Part shown: positions 34,482 to 46,829 of the stretch, in pieces
How the letters are laid out: every line of letters begins with the position of its first letter
Position numbering within the stretch: the stretch's first letter is position 1
Assembly: GCA_013423325.1 (NCBI GenBank)
Contig: BLJB01000275.1
Span: 80,178 to 144,177 of the forward strand
Source of the DNA: Usnea hakonensis
Lineage: Eukaryota; Ascomycota; Lecanoromycetes; Lecanorales; Parmeliaceae
DNA: 64,000 bases
Reading direction: 5' to 3'
Program-made: the position numbers and the translations under genes
The notes under the pieces: generated by a model
What the model saw: only the letters and a program-made list of their open reading frames with translations
Told to the model about the DNA's origin: nothing
Databases searched by the model: none

Positions 34482-36885
34482 ATGCCAAAGGCCCATCCTC
34501 TGCGCAAATGTCTGCGTTGCAGATTTGATAAAAGTAAAGTGAGTCTCCGGATATCTGAAAGTCACATGATCAAGAGATGCTAACATTCGTCAAGTGTTCA
34601 CCTGAAACAAGGCAATGGCCTGGTAGCAAATGCGACAGATGCCATAAATACGACTATGAGTGCTCTGCCAACAAAACAATTTCGGAAGAGAGGGCCAGAG
34701 GTCAGGGGAACAACTCGCCAACGATCTCAGCACCAACCGTTCGACTTTTATCAGAGTCAGAGGTTTCTGAGCTGTAGGTGACTCTTTGAAGTGGGTGAAG
34801 AGTATGATTGTGCTAATTTAACGTCGAGAAAGGCTGCAGACCATTGGAGACCTACGTCAATTGATAGGAGATGACGCAATCCTAATGGTTCACCATCAGC
34901 GCAAAATATCAAGGAAGATCAATGACAAGCTTAAAGACGTTACCGAAATCCTGATGGCACAGGCTGAACAGTTGAATGCCCATCAGAGGTACAAGGATGC
35001 TGAGTACATCTGTACTCGAATCTTCAGTCTTTCTGGGTCTGTGCGATTGGATTATTTAACAATCGAGCTAGCATCCAAACTGCTTGTTTTGTACGATGAA
35101 ACGGGCAATCAGAGCGCAGCCGAAACGATCCAAGAATCCCTTCTGCGTGTTGTACACGACTCGGGAATTGACGAAGACGCATTAAATTGGGTGGTTGAGA
35201 AACTCTGCCAAAATTACATCAATTTTCACGATCGAGTAAACAATATTGTACTCGGATTTGGCGAGGACGAGTCGTCCAGTGCTGAATTTGCTCGAATGGC
35301 GGTTTTCTATCGTACAGCGACCTTGGACATTGATGCACTTAGTTGTGCTATTACTGGAAGTCAGCGGATGTTAGTACCTAAGATGGCTTTGCACATTGCC
35401 GCCCAAGTAGGGGCTTCTTCGTTGACATCAATGCTAATTGGGCAAGACGATCGCGATATCAACCTGAAAGATGAATGTGGAAAAACCGCCTTGCACTTAG
35501 CAGTACAGAGAAGTCCATGCGAACTAATACAAGTGTTTCTAAATGCACCCACTGACTTGGAGATCGCTGACGACGAGGGTAATACGGCGCTACTTCTTGC
35601 TGCAAGTTGTACATCGAAACGTGGATCAGAAATTGTCAAATGCCTGCTTGACGCAGGTGCAAATGCAAACGTCAGAGATATTAGCTATAGAACATCACTC
35701 CACCTGGCAGCGAGGTTTGGTACGCCAGAGACGGTGGAGATCCTGCTAGACCATGATGTCGAAGTCAATGCTATGAATATCTACGGAAACACGCCCCTGT
35801 TTGAGGCTACAGAAAACGACCCCTCCAGGGGCGTACCAATTGCGCGACAGCTGCTCCATTCTGGAGTAGATCTGAAGATCTCTCTGTATATTATAGAATC
35901 AGCTGAATGCCTCATGAGAGCAGCTCAACTAGGAAATGCAGCCATGCTAAATGTTTTCCTAAGCTGTGAAGCGAAGCAGGGCGCTAATGCCTTGGCCGAT
36001 AGGACAATGGCATTACATGCAGCGCTCAAGGGACCACTTGCGACGCAAGATGCGTGCATATCAATGCTTCTCAAGGCGGGTGTCATCATCGAGAAGAAGC
36101 GTAAGGGCAGGACTGCGCTGAGTACAGCCTTGCAGTATGGTTCGCTCGCAGCAGCACGGCAACTTCTCGACCAAGGGGCAGACGTCGAAACGGACATTGA
36201 AGGTGAGAGAATATTGTGTTATAGTGTAAGACGAGGAGACGAGTCCGCTACAAGACTATTGCTCGAGAAAGGAGCCGACGCCAGACAGGAGAACCACAGA
36301 GGCGAATCACTTTTGAGTATTGCGGTAGCTGGGTCTCGGGAGGCAATTGTGAAGATGCTTCTCGAAAGTGGTGGTCTTGTTATATACAGCCTCTATGAAG
36401 CATGGAGCTGCCAGATCGAAAACCCAGTATTACATTGCGCTATCCAGAACTCAAGTCTAGCTATCATCGAGATGCTTCTGAAAGCCAACCCAGGGTACCT
36501 AAGTACCAGAGACAGAAAGGGCAACGCAGCGCTTCACCAGGCGGTACTTCAGGACCACGAAGGGAATAAGGGAATATTGGACCTATTGCTGAAGTATTGT
36601 CGCCGGGACCTGGCATACTTCCATGATCAAAACTTAAATGGCGATACGCCACTAGACCTTGCTATCAGTCTGAAGCGATTCAAGACAGCAAAGATGTTGC
36701 TGGCTGCACATTTTAACGAGAGTATCGACTACAACCTCAACAGTGTCAAGAACGCCGTACTCCAGAATGCCAGCTCTCTGTTATCAGTCATGACCATTCC
36801 TGCGGGAGATCCTTGCTTTGAAGCTTTCGAGGAACTGAAGCGTTTCTGTCAGACATTGACGCCCCAGGCTCCGCCTCCGTTATAA
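34482..36885 (+). CDS. Zn2Cys6-like N-terminus fused to ankyrin repeats
   Basis: Three exons (34482-34538, 34595-34773, 34833-36885) join in phase to 762 residues. The first 45 residues carry a Zn(II)2Cys6-like motif spanning the first intron: KCLRCRFDKSK then CSPETRQW..SKCDRCHKYDYEC (C-x2-C-x6-C, then C-x2-C-x6-C). A short helical linker follows, then residues about 190-720 hold some 12-14 ankyrin repeats (KMALHIAAQVGASSLTSMLI, KTALHLAVQRSPCELIQVFL, RTSLHLAARFGTPETVEILL, NAALHQAVLQDHEGNKGILD). A zinc cluster normally means DNA binding and ankyrins mean protein contact, so a nuclear regulator is one guess. Alternatively the cluster is a recruitment module. The fusion is unusual. Confidence 0.8.
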
Positions 36886-37704
36886 TGACCATAGAGTAAT
36901 AAATCATCCTTAAGTACACGTTGAATGTGATGATAATCTATCAGTCTCCTCAACAGTTCACAAGCTCCTCATTTTGAACTATTTCAGAAAAGTAGCTAGT
37001 GGGTACCGGCGAATGCAAAGTTCCCATGAGTAGTGAACATAGCAAATAATCTATCACGTAACACGGTGGAGGCTGCGAGGTTGTTGTTGGCTAGGGGAGT
37101 TGAAGTTTCGGGGGAAGATGGGACAGGGAGAACGGCGGCGGAGTCACTGCGGGAGAGGGACACGGGTTTTGAGGAGCTATCGAGATGGCGTGTGTAGGGA
37201 CTCGTGGTCTAGAAGCGCTGTAGATAAGTGTATTGCACAAAACATCGATAACGTCGAGATCGATGGTAGTCGAGGTCTTAAAACTGATCGTGCCTGGGCG
37301 GTCTTATCATACTCGATAAGGATGGCAAAGAGGTTTTTCAAGGCGCTCCGCTGTGAGTGCCTTATTCTCCGCATTCCTTGCCGACAGATTGCGACTTAAA
37401 GCAGAGGTCGAGGTTCAGTCTCAAATACACTCGGGAGATGCTACAATAGGCAGGCCTCCTTAGCTGATTCTAGGCTGGTTGATAAATAGCTTCATTCGTG
37501 ACGATTATTGCTTCCATTTCCAACATCTTCGACGCTCGCTTGAGGCTTTCCCAAGAAATGCAAACTAAGACACTTAATGTTGATTTAAATACTTGAAAGC
37601 CTTCGTCGAGAGGGAGACGGTGCCGTGCCAGGCTTCATATCAGGTAATGACGTCGCCCAGACACAATGCTGCAACATATTTCTGTGTATACAATTTGGAA
37701 ATGA
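36886..37704. other. Intergenic, no gene seen
   Basis: About 820 bp between the ankyrin gene and the stop of the next membrane-protein gene. Short frames on both strands have no recognisable content. Confidence 0.5.
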
Positions 37705-39178
37705 TCAACGCGAGGGCGTGGGATGATACGCTACGTACACTTGCATGATTCCAGTAACGGACTGAATCATGCCAAATAGAAGAGTCAGGATTAAAATCAG
37801 GATTGCAACCCAGAAGGTATACCACTGAACCTTTTTTCGTCGATCGTTCCACCATTGGGGCAGAGCTTTGGGTTCTGATTCATCGTAAGCTCGTTGGATA
37901 ATAGACAGTCTTTCGCGCCAGTAAATGTAAGAACCTTGAGACCTTCCACCTGATAGCAAGGCTAGGTCGGAGACTTTAGCATCGAGAGTATCTGGATAAC
38001 GGCCTTGAACCCTTTGGAACCACTTTTTGCAGTCTACATTGGCTCGTGGCAGGAGAAGGGCTAATGTCTGCAATGTCTCATGTAAGAGGTCGTGGGGTAA
38101 CACCATGCTTCGATGAAAATCAGCGAAGAACTAAAAGCTGGGTACTGGCTAATAGATGTTTGTCCTGGACTCGTGAGAATACTGTACGGTCCATCGAGCA
38201 AGCGCGCCGACTATGAAATGGCAGTGTAGAGAGCGATGGCTAGCAGTATACATACTTTGCTTGGTCTTCAATTTGATGAGATTGCAGAACGCACACATGG
38301 TGGTAAACCTTGATCGTACCCAAGTCTTCGTCAAAGAAGAGGTGATCGGCCAAGTGATCCGTCCAGACAATCTCGAACCCTCCTATCCGCTCCAAATTGT
38401 GTAGGCTGAGAGACTGTGGCCATCGCGAGGCTACTGACGTCTGTTGGGGGTCAAGAAAAGACCTCTTGACGAAGTCGGTCAAGCTCTCATCCCCTCTCCA
38501 TACCAGGTAGGATCTGCCCGGAAAAAACATATGGCCAGGAGTTGCAATATTCAGCATGAGGAACAAACAGACTGCCATATCAATTGCATTTTTGACGCCG
38601 TCTCTTTCGCACTCGGTAATTCGAGTGCGCAGAGGTGATAGCATTTGATCTGGACTTAAGGGCAGTGATCGTACTTCCACATGCGAATCTCGAGGCGAAG
38701 AGGGTGGGAAGAAATCGTCAATGGAGGCAGAGTCTCGTCGTTGTAGTTGATGGATTCTCAAGTGCTCAACAAGCTCCAAAAGATCCCGATACGTCTGTAT
38801 AGCGACTGGGCAGCCGCTAAGTCGCCATGCCTCAAGCTCTCTGGTAAAGAATTGGAAATATGCCTTGAAAGCATCCTGCTCTATTTTCACTCTTTGACCC
38901 CAAATGCCCAAGACAATCTTGGACCGGAGATCCGCATCAATTGTGCTCTTAGAGAAGAGTAGCTGGTCGAGATCTTTGTCAAAGAGTCTTGGCGCTGACA
39001 TAATCACAGCAATGATCTGTCCTGCAAGAATACCTGAGTAACTTCTGACTGCCAAATACCGTGCTGGTGCACTTTCAGAGACTCGCTGCTGTCTCTCCAG
39101 AGATGTCAAGATGGTAAGGCTCTCTGTCCTTTTCTCGACGAGCTCGCCTAGCCAGCCAATCGGCACAGCTTGCGCCAT
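37705..39178 (-). CDS. Membrane-anchored unknown protein paired with protease-ankyrin gene
   Basis: Exons 39178-38256 and 38107-37705 (148-nt intron) give 441 residues starting MAQAVPIGWLGELVEKRTES. Most of the protein is soluble and helical. Landmarks are IVLGIWGQRVKIEQDAFKAY, TRITECERDGVKNAIDMAVC, GFEIVWTDHLADHLFFDEDL and HETLQTLALLLPRANVDCKK. The C-terminus has PQWWNDRRKKVQWYTFWVAI followed by one membrane span (ILILILTLLFGMIQSVTGIM) and a short tail. I recognise this as a recurrent unnamed family in ascomycetes, often with a single C-terminal anchor. It starts 142 bp from the divergent protease-ankyrin gene. No catalytic motif is visible. Confidence 0.7.
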
Positions 39179-39320
39179 TCAATCTCTTCAACATGACTGA
39201 TTGAAATATCTTACTTAGGCGTCAAGATTCAAATTCATGCTGACCGCATCGGGTGCCGAAGTCAAAAGTTAGCCTCGTGAAGTCTCCGCACCTAGGCGCG
39301 AATCGCGTCATGGCTTTGCC

Positions 39321-41383
39321 ATGTCTCCCAGCCTTACCACATCTTATACATCAACCTTACCAGGCCTTGGCCGATCGTTGACCGCTTTCAAAGAGAGAAT
39401 TCTTGGACCGGTACCAACCAATGAACAGTATCATGATTCGTTCGCGGAGCAGCTGAGTGATCTCGACGGCCGGTGTCGCTGGGCTCTTGCCGGAAAGGCC
39501 CTGGTAATATGGGAAGGGGAGGACACCAGAGATGGTCTGCGCCACCGGATTGATGAGCTGGTTGCTGAGTATGAGGCGGAAATATACAAAGGCCGGAGTA
39601 TACGGTGCGATGCTACAACGCGTCATTGCTGGATGCTGGGATCTGACAAAGCCTTCGCTCAGCCTACCGTGGTTATATCTCACAATGATGAGATTATCCT
39701 TAAGCGAACGATGCGTGTGATACGCAGACCTAAGACGTTGGAGTCGAAAGGATTCAAATTGAAGGGCTGTCCCAACTGCGACCTAGTGCTGTTGACAAAG
39801 GAATCGATGGTCAGTCTCTTTCATCATGCTGATGAGGCGAGGCAGGGTCTGCCGATCAGTCTATGCGGAGCCGAACTTGTGGTCAGAGATCCAGTACGAA
39901 GTGCCACCTTAGGGGGTGTCCTCATACTCGATGGGGCGTATTACGGTGTCACTGTAGCCCACGCTTTCACGGAACCTCAACAAGCCTCGACAGACAAGCT
40001 CGATAGTAATGCCGTGCTCTACGATAGTGACTGGGCCGAGTCAAGCTCTGGAGACGGAAGATTAGGACGTGGTAACGAAAGCATTCGCTTTTCGCCAGCT
40101 TCTCCAATATCCAGTACCCATAAGAAGACCAGCAGTCCTGTCGTAGCTCGCGCAACAAGCAGAGCTCCGTTGATCCCCCAAAATATGGGAGATTTTTCTG
40201 TAGCCTTCATTTCGTCTCAGAACCCCTTGCGCGACGAAGACGACGGTATTTATGATGACGTTGACTGGGCTCTCATTGAGGTCAGCAACCCTATGTATCA
40301 TGGCATGAACAGAGTGGTCACAAACGAGAAAGAGGAAAGTTGGCTGGCTTCTAGCTCGTTTCGGAGTTCCCCCCCTCGTGGACCAATCTTAACAGTGACG
40401 TGCAAGGGGACTGTACGCGGACTTGGTACTGGAACGACATGCTCTATCAAGCTTCTTGGAAGCAGTCGTACTCGAATTATGTGGTCCATACAAATGAAAA
40501 GACGTTTGGGTACGCACTCCTAAAACCCTCGCCAAGCCTGCTTACCTAATCCATGACATTTACCTGCTTTCAGCAGCCCGTACGTTTCCATCTCCGAGAC
40601 GTGCGGCGCTTGAAGCAGTACGCTTTTGTTCCCAGTCTCCTAGCTTTTCAAGGTTGAACATCTCATCAAGCCCTCTTCTACTGCATATGTTCCGAGTCAC
40701 TGTTTGGTATGTCCTGAATGTGACTGACGAGGTGCAAATCAGATTCAGGGGACTCCGGCTCATGGGTTTTTGACGCGGCTACTGGTGAGATATACGGTGT
40801 CTTGATTGCAGGAAGCGCTATGCTGCAAGAAGGTTATGTAATACCTATTCGTGACGTTTTTAACGATATCCAGAGGTCCACCAAAGCATGCGAACTACGA
40901 GTACCAACAACAAATGATGCCTTGTGTTTGGCATCTCGATTCGGAAATGTAAATCTTGTGAAGTCGCTGCTCGCTGCTGGCGTCGACATTAATGAGAGTC
41001 TGGGCTCTACAGAATATTCCACCGCTTTGTTGGAAGCGGCAGAACACGAGCAGCTCGAAGTGATGGACATACTGCTGTCGAGGGGAGCAAAATTCGACGA
41101 ACAAGGCGGCCAACAACATGGCCGGACAGCTGTGCTTGCAGCCACGCGTTCTGGGGACCTCTCTCTCGTGGAAGCGTTAATATCTGCCGGGGCTCACCAA
41201 GTAGACAAAGGGGTCCGGAAACCACAAAAACCTGTTCTTAGCCAACTCAAAAAGAGGGTCCAGAGACAGGGACAACAAGACGCTAGCCCACTAGACTGGT
41301 GGCTCCGGACACCAGAAAATCATGAACTAATCGCCCTAGGTATCGATTCGCGTCGTCTCAAACATGTGGCCAGGGGTAGGTAG
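39321..41383 (+). CDS. Trypsin-like serine protease domain fused to ankyrin repeats
   Basis: Exons 39321-40509 and 40749-41383 give 607 residues. Residues 200-420 look like a chymotrypsin-fold protease: His of YGVTVAHAF (about 214), Asp of YDDVDWALIEV (about 315) and Ser of GDSGSWVFDAATGEIYGVLI (about 399), with all three triad residues present. Residues 440-560 carry three or four ankyrin repeats (NDALCLASRFGNVNLVKSLL, STALLEAAEHEQLEVMDILL, RTAVLAATRSGDLSLVEALI). The 200-residue N-terminal region is typical of fungal proteins in which this protease is found near NLR-like genes. The 239-nt intron may hide a further small exon. Likely role, inferred: a cytosolic sensor or effector, not a secreted digestive enzyme (no signal peptide). 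Confidence 0.76.
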
Positions 41384-41623
41384 TTTCACATTTCGCATAT
41401 CTTATGCTTCGTATCATTACAGTTTCAAACAATAGCAACATATATTTGTAGAAACCATGGGTAGTGCCGAGGCATAGCCATTTTAGGAGACATAACACCA
41501 TGAAGAGTATAAATATACAGCTTCATCGACTGGAATTATTCTTCGGCCGATTCGTCTTTTTTAGAACCATCGCAGTCTTTTCGCCCGCCAGCCCACTCAT
41601 GTGTATGTATAGCTCGCTGTATT

Positions 41624-42101
41624 TTACCCCGGGTCTATATCGCATGACTGAAGAAGCCATCTTGGCACTAAAGCTCCCAATATGCCGCTACAGGCTTCCA
41701 TATCCACCGCCAACTCCCTCTTGGACGGAAAATGGCGTGGTAACCTTCCTGCTTCTTTGGCGTCAAGGAAGTGATAGATGTTGATGTTTACGCCTTTGAG
41801 TGCCTAATGCACGGAAAGATAAATTAGCATGAATACGGCCACCCAGATCCCGTCCGGCGTGTCGCTGCAGGGGCTGTACCTTTTTGCGTTGGCTGATCGA
41901 TGGTGGTACTGGATTGACTCCGCAATCCCGGCAAAGCGCTTGCCACCTCTCCGTTACGTGGGCGTCGCTCCCATAATGTGATGCAAATTCAGTGCCAACC
42001 CTTCGGGCTCTTGCTCTCTTTTTCGTTCCTCTGTCGAGGTCGAGGTTGAGGTTTTGGAGACTGCGTAGCACACAGGAAAATTCTTCGTTTATCAGTGTCA
42101 T
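41624..42101 (-). CDS. Small unknown fungal protein (about 133 residues)
   Basis: Exons 42101-41880 and 41803-41624 (76-nt intron with GCTAAT branch point) give 133 residues from ATG 42101. The pattern INEEFSCVLRSL ... HVTERWQALCRDCGVNPVPP, then SISQRKKALKGVNINIYHFL, FPSKRELAVD matches a small protein family I remember from many leotiomycete and sordariomycete genomes, always unnamed. In related proteins a longer N-terminus is usual, and the frame is open upstream to a TTG at 42185, so a 5' exon may be missing. No domain of known function. Confidence 0.6.
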
Positions 42102-42455
42102 ATTGAGCTCCAACCAAACTTTCTCCCTCGTCGATATTGCAGCCAACAGGTCGATTGATGGGTACAAAGGGCAGGACTGTTTCAATCTTTGACTTGTGGC
42201 CCTTTCAGCAAGTATTGTTTGTATAAAGCGAACATTACAGTTTTAAGATACTAGATTCTAGGTTACTCCAGTGAGTCAGTGAGTAACGCAAGTAGCACGT
42301 TCGTTTATCTGTGGCGGTCAACACAATTACGTACACGCGCAGTGGATCGAGAGTTAGGAAAGTTGTCTTATCGTCATTCTCATTCGTGAATTTCGTCTCT
42401 ATCGTTATGAAGGGTATAAAACTCTCCTATTCTTGAACCTTTTCCAGACGTCGTT

Positions 42456-43881
42456 TCATGGAAAAGCCCCCTGACCGATGCTATTACCAAAACGCCATGA
42501 TCCCCCAATGCGCGCTCCGAAAACCCTCGACAGCATCTCGTATCGCACATTCTGGTACAGCCACACCTTTGCGTTGTCCAATTGCGCGCCAGCAACCTTC
42601 AATCTCAATCTCGACGCCCACGCCCTGACGTCCTCCATTCTCGCACCGTCAATATTCATCTTCATCTTCATCCTCGACAACAACGGCATGCCCGCAAGCG
42701 CCACTTTCTGCGTCGTCTCTCTCATGAAGCGAAGACTCTTTGACAAGTACAGCGTACCGTTGAGCTCATCCCACTTTCGTTTTGATTTCTCAAACGCCCA
42801 ATATGCAAGGTATAGAAGCAGTCGTCCCCCCAATGCTGTCGTGACCAGGAGGCTTACAAGGAAGAGAGAGATGATATATGTTGCCCAAGAGGGAGACTCT
42901 GGCTCCGATGCTGACGGCGGTGGGGTTTCGAAGCGGGGGAGCTCGTAGGTCTGATGAAGTAGGCGTCTGTCACGCTGAGGGTTGGTGTATGGTTGCTGAT
43001 AGAAGGTTGAATTGGCGGCGATGGGAGTGTAGGAAGGTCTGACTGGTGTCCGTGGTATTGTAAATTGGTTTGTCCGCGAGAGAGATTCATAGACCAGCAG
43101 GGCTGAGCGCCTGTCACGCTGGGAAACAGGGTCTGGAGGCGGGTAGAAGAATGTATCGGGATCGGTGAGTCTGGGAGAAGGGATGTCTGGCATCCACGGT
43201 ATTGTATCTTCAGTCACTTGCAAGACAGGTCGGGAAGTATGGGTCTGGTAATCAAGCGTCGAAACCGGCATCGGGAGAGAGATATCGGGAACATGTCGAT
43301 CTGTCCTAGGGATACGTAGATTGATATACGACGCCAATTCGCGGAATGATCTTTTCTCGAGTGTGTATTCCTCACCAGACCGACTGTAAGGAATCAAAGA
43401 TGCGATGTTCAGAGTGACTTGGACCCCTGTCTTGACGTAAGTTTTCTTACGCAGCTGAGCACCGCCCTTTAGATGTAGTAGGATGTTATTATCTGCATGT
43501 TTCGCATTGGGGAAGATGGGAAGGTGCAGAGCGCGTTGATAGTGGCCGATTGTATACTTCTCGGCGAGATCTTGGCCATTGAAAGAAGTAAGCTTCGAAT
43601 ATTAGCTCGGAATTCGAGATGAATTTATGATAGTCTCAGAAGTCAATTCTCACAATGAGGACTGTAGCCTTTCTCCCTGATAGATCTGTGAACAGAACAA
43701 GAACAGGATGGTGGAAACAGCCTTCGTCGATCTTGATGTTCAAGAGAAGGCTTTCGTTAATGTCATCCTTCTTTGGTAGCCAAAGGATGGTGCCAGGCTG
43801 AAGATCATGTTGTTGAGTCATGTACAGGGAATGGTTTATCTTCTCAGGTGAAGGGTCCACTATTGCCGTTATCCCAGGCAT
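42456..43881 (-). CDS. Single-span membrane protein paired with deaminase gene
   Basis: Exons 43881-43654 and 43592-42456 (61-nt intron) give 454 residues starting MPGITAIVDPSPEKINHSLY. Residues 25-130 resemble a small beta-rich domain (QPGTILWLPKKDD ... CFHHPVLVLFTDLSGRKATV ... LTSFNGQDLAEKY). The middle is Pro/Arg-rich and probably disordered. One membrane span (WATYIISLFLVSLLVTTALG) near residue 345 is followed by a 90-residue basic amphipathic tail. The start codon is 139 bp from that of the divergent deaminase gene. Unknown family; the N-terminal domain recalls PemK/SH3-like folds only loosely. Confidence 0.66.
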
Positions 43882-44020
43882 GGTGTTGATTGTTTGCTGA
43901 CGGTTGTGCAAGATGAGGCAGCTTGGGACCCCACCATCTGCCCTATAAGGCTACAGGAACAGTCATCATATTGATTCGACATGACCGTTTTTCAGCCTTG
44001 TCCATACAAGAACATCGAAC

Positions 44021-46218
44021 ATGGCAGACTTGTCATTCGGACAGAAAACCCAGAAGCGATTGGTGGAAAATATGACGCTGCTGTGGACACTTTCCGAAAC
44101 TCCCGGTCAGCCCCAAAATCACAAAACCAAGGGAGGTCGAAATGAGGGAAAGCAGCTTTCTTGGGACCGAGAAAGGCAGCTTGTGGATAGCTTCGCTTTC
44201 ATATCGGCTACGACTGATGATCCACTGCGGGTAATGGCCGTGTGTATTGAGGAGGATTCTGATATGAATGGAATCACCATCCGTCTGGCATCGAATACTG
44301 GAGATCTTGGACTAGTGACGCGAGGCTTTAATGACATAGCGCGAACTTTAGAACAGGCATCCATGAGGAGTAGAATTAGACTTCCTTAAGAAGCGAATTT
44401 TAGGCTGACTTAAGCCTGGCAGAAAGGTCAAGGAATGACATGCAGCAAGAGATCTTCCGTCAAATCGTTACCTTGGACGAGTCTCGTATCTTAATCCGTC
44501 TGAGATCCAGTCACGCGCCTAGATCCAAGAAGGCAAGAGGAAGAGCGAAACCAAAGCTCATGGCCTCTTTGAATGGGGCTGTCTTTGATAAGTCAATCCA
44601 AGGCCGAGATGAAAACGCGAAAGCGCTGATCAGCAACGTACGATTGAGTTCGAAAGAACTAACCCAAAGGTTCTCCGAATTTGAAAACTTGCGAAGAAAT
44701 CCGTATCAAATTAATGTCTGGCGAGATATGCTGATGGATTTTTTGAAACGAGTTGAGAACTTCGATGTAGACGGTCTGAAGAATGTTCTTGCAATGTCAC
44801 GCCTGATGAACCCCAGCCTGAGAGACCACCTTCCACGAGCGATGAGTAAAATCGGCCGCTACTTTCGCACCGCCTGCGATCTTGTAGATGCCGCTCGTAG
44901 TAGTCAATATAGTCTCTTCGCACGTATTTCGGTACGATCGATAGAGACGCCTCATCTCAATTTGGCATTCCTTGCCAATCAAACACCTAGTTTTGATAAG
45001 GTGGCTCAAAGGGTCACTGGCCAATCGTATCGGCGTGTTCTAAATGCTTATGGTCCAGCATCGGTCTCAAAAGCACAGAAACAGTTCGAATCGCGTATGT
45101 CCTATTGTCCGATTCCATGGAAAGTCCATGCCGAAATCCAGCTCCTATTATTTTACGATCAACAATCGCAAGCTTCTCGTCCTCGCATCATCGGTTCGAG
45201 CAAGAGCGCTTGCTATCTGTGCGATCTATTCATCCAACTTCATGGCGAATACTGTATTCCTCGAACACATGGTAGACTGTACGATCGGTGGATGCTCCCT
45301 GACCAGTCATTTCGTAAACGAGCACCTAATAAACACCTCACCTCAGTGATCGATAGGTTCAATGCAGCATTGGAAGCTAAGATCATACAAACCCTGCGCA
45401 GCGGACCTCGGCCATTTTCCCATCCCAACGAGAGCGTGCTGTTTCCACGGCAGCCTTGGTCTCCGACTCCCACGCTCTCCGAAGGTCATGAGCAAGGTTC
45501 TGTCCAAGGAAAATCGGCATCTTCTCACAGAACTTTATTCAGAGATCGAAAGACTTCTCCGTCGATGATCTCGCCCTCTTTAGATCCACTCCCAGTAGTA
45601 TTCAACTCGTCCAGGAGATCCTTCGAGCTAGATCCACATCAGAAACCAGAGCCACTAGACCTCACTGAAAAGGACCTGTCTAGACGACAAAGGGAAACTA
45701 AATCCAATACTCCAGCCGACTCTCCACAATCCTCCACAGCTCCGCCGAACGCCACAGACCCGTCCCCGCTAATCCATACCCCGGAAAGCCAATCCCAGAC
45801 AAACCCAAATATCGAATCCCCCAGTCCAGACCCGCCTCCGCCTCCGCCAAAATCTATCATCCTCTACCTCCCCCCCGGTGACTCAGCCTCCCATAAGCTA
45901 AACAGCCCTCAAGACATCCTGACTATAGAAATAGGACCGATGACTATCTACGCATCTGGACCCTCGAATCTCTCGCCCGACTCCCCTTTTCCTAATACCT
46001 GCTGGATCCACATCCAACGACTCACAAGCGAGAGTGATACTGCATATGATGGTAGCAGTAGCTATGAATCTATCGACATCGTATCACTAGCCACTAATCA
46101 TGATACTATCGTCGAGAACGGAGCAGTCCTGAGTTCCAAAGGTCTTACTTTACGGTGCGGAAGGCATGTAGTGGTGATTAAGTATAGATTTGAAGATAGT
46201 GAGACTGTGAGAGCATAG
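44021..46218 (+). CDS. OTT_1508-like nucleic-acid deaminase family protein
   Basis: Exons 44021-44369 and 44423-46218 (53-nt intron) join in phase to 714 residues. After a helical N-terminal region (RQLVDSFAFISATTDDPLRV, LVTRGFNDIARTLEQASM, EIFRQIVTLDESRILIRLRS) comes the deaminase core: the WKVHAEIQLLLFYDQ motif (His and Glu at about 351-354) and SSKSACYLCDLFIQLHGEYC (two Cys about 380-383) form the HAE...CxxC zinc site of the cytidine-deaminase-like fold. GRLYDRWMLPD follows, as in the family named OTT_1508-like (Pfam, from memory). The C-terminus is proline-rich with a final beta-rich segment. Substrate unknown; relatives are proposed to act on nucleic acids in conflict systems. Confidence 0.8.
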
Positions 46219-46829
46219 AGGGAAAATGATAGTAGTAGGATAAGAGTAAAAGGGAAAGTTTTTTATTCGGTACAAGACGAGCAGCGTTAAACGAATGAAT
46301 TAAGTTGACAGGATTGATAGAGTTTCTTTTTTTTCACCATTCGCCACAGTAGGACTGTGGGTTAGTGATTTTGGATATCGTATACTTAAATAAAATCTCT
46401 TACATCATTCATCAGTTCATGAGGTGATCCGCGGTGTGGCGACTGAGAGAAATAGTAAACATTAATCATCATGTCTTATCGACTATGAACAAAGAACAGT
46501 CGGCTCCAATTCAAATTCACGTAAATTATCCTTTCGCTTTCTTCGAAGAACTCACCACCATTGCCATCCCGCAACCGCATCGAATGAAAAACCTGCTCCG
46601 CTATCCTCCTCAGACATTTGCACCCGTACTCAATCGTCTTCCAGTGCTACTTTCCTGTGGTAATGTAATCGGATGTGTAAGGATGCGGCGCCGTGAGCAA
46701 TGTGCTCAAGTCATGTAATATTCCATCGTAGCTGATGGCTAGACATTGACTTCAATCTAACGGTACAAATAATTCTTCCCCAGCACGTTGTACCCCGATC
46801 TCGTCTTCACAAGATCCAGATAATCCTCC
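46219..46829. other. 3' intergenic region
   Basis: About 610 bp between two convergent stop codons. No gene is recognised; the 46434-46718 frame has no support. Confidence 0.5.

Noticed and set aside
44370..44403. 34-nt intron in the deaminase gene
   Set aside because: Too short and out of phase; the 53-nt intron 44370-44422 keeps the frame.
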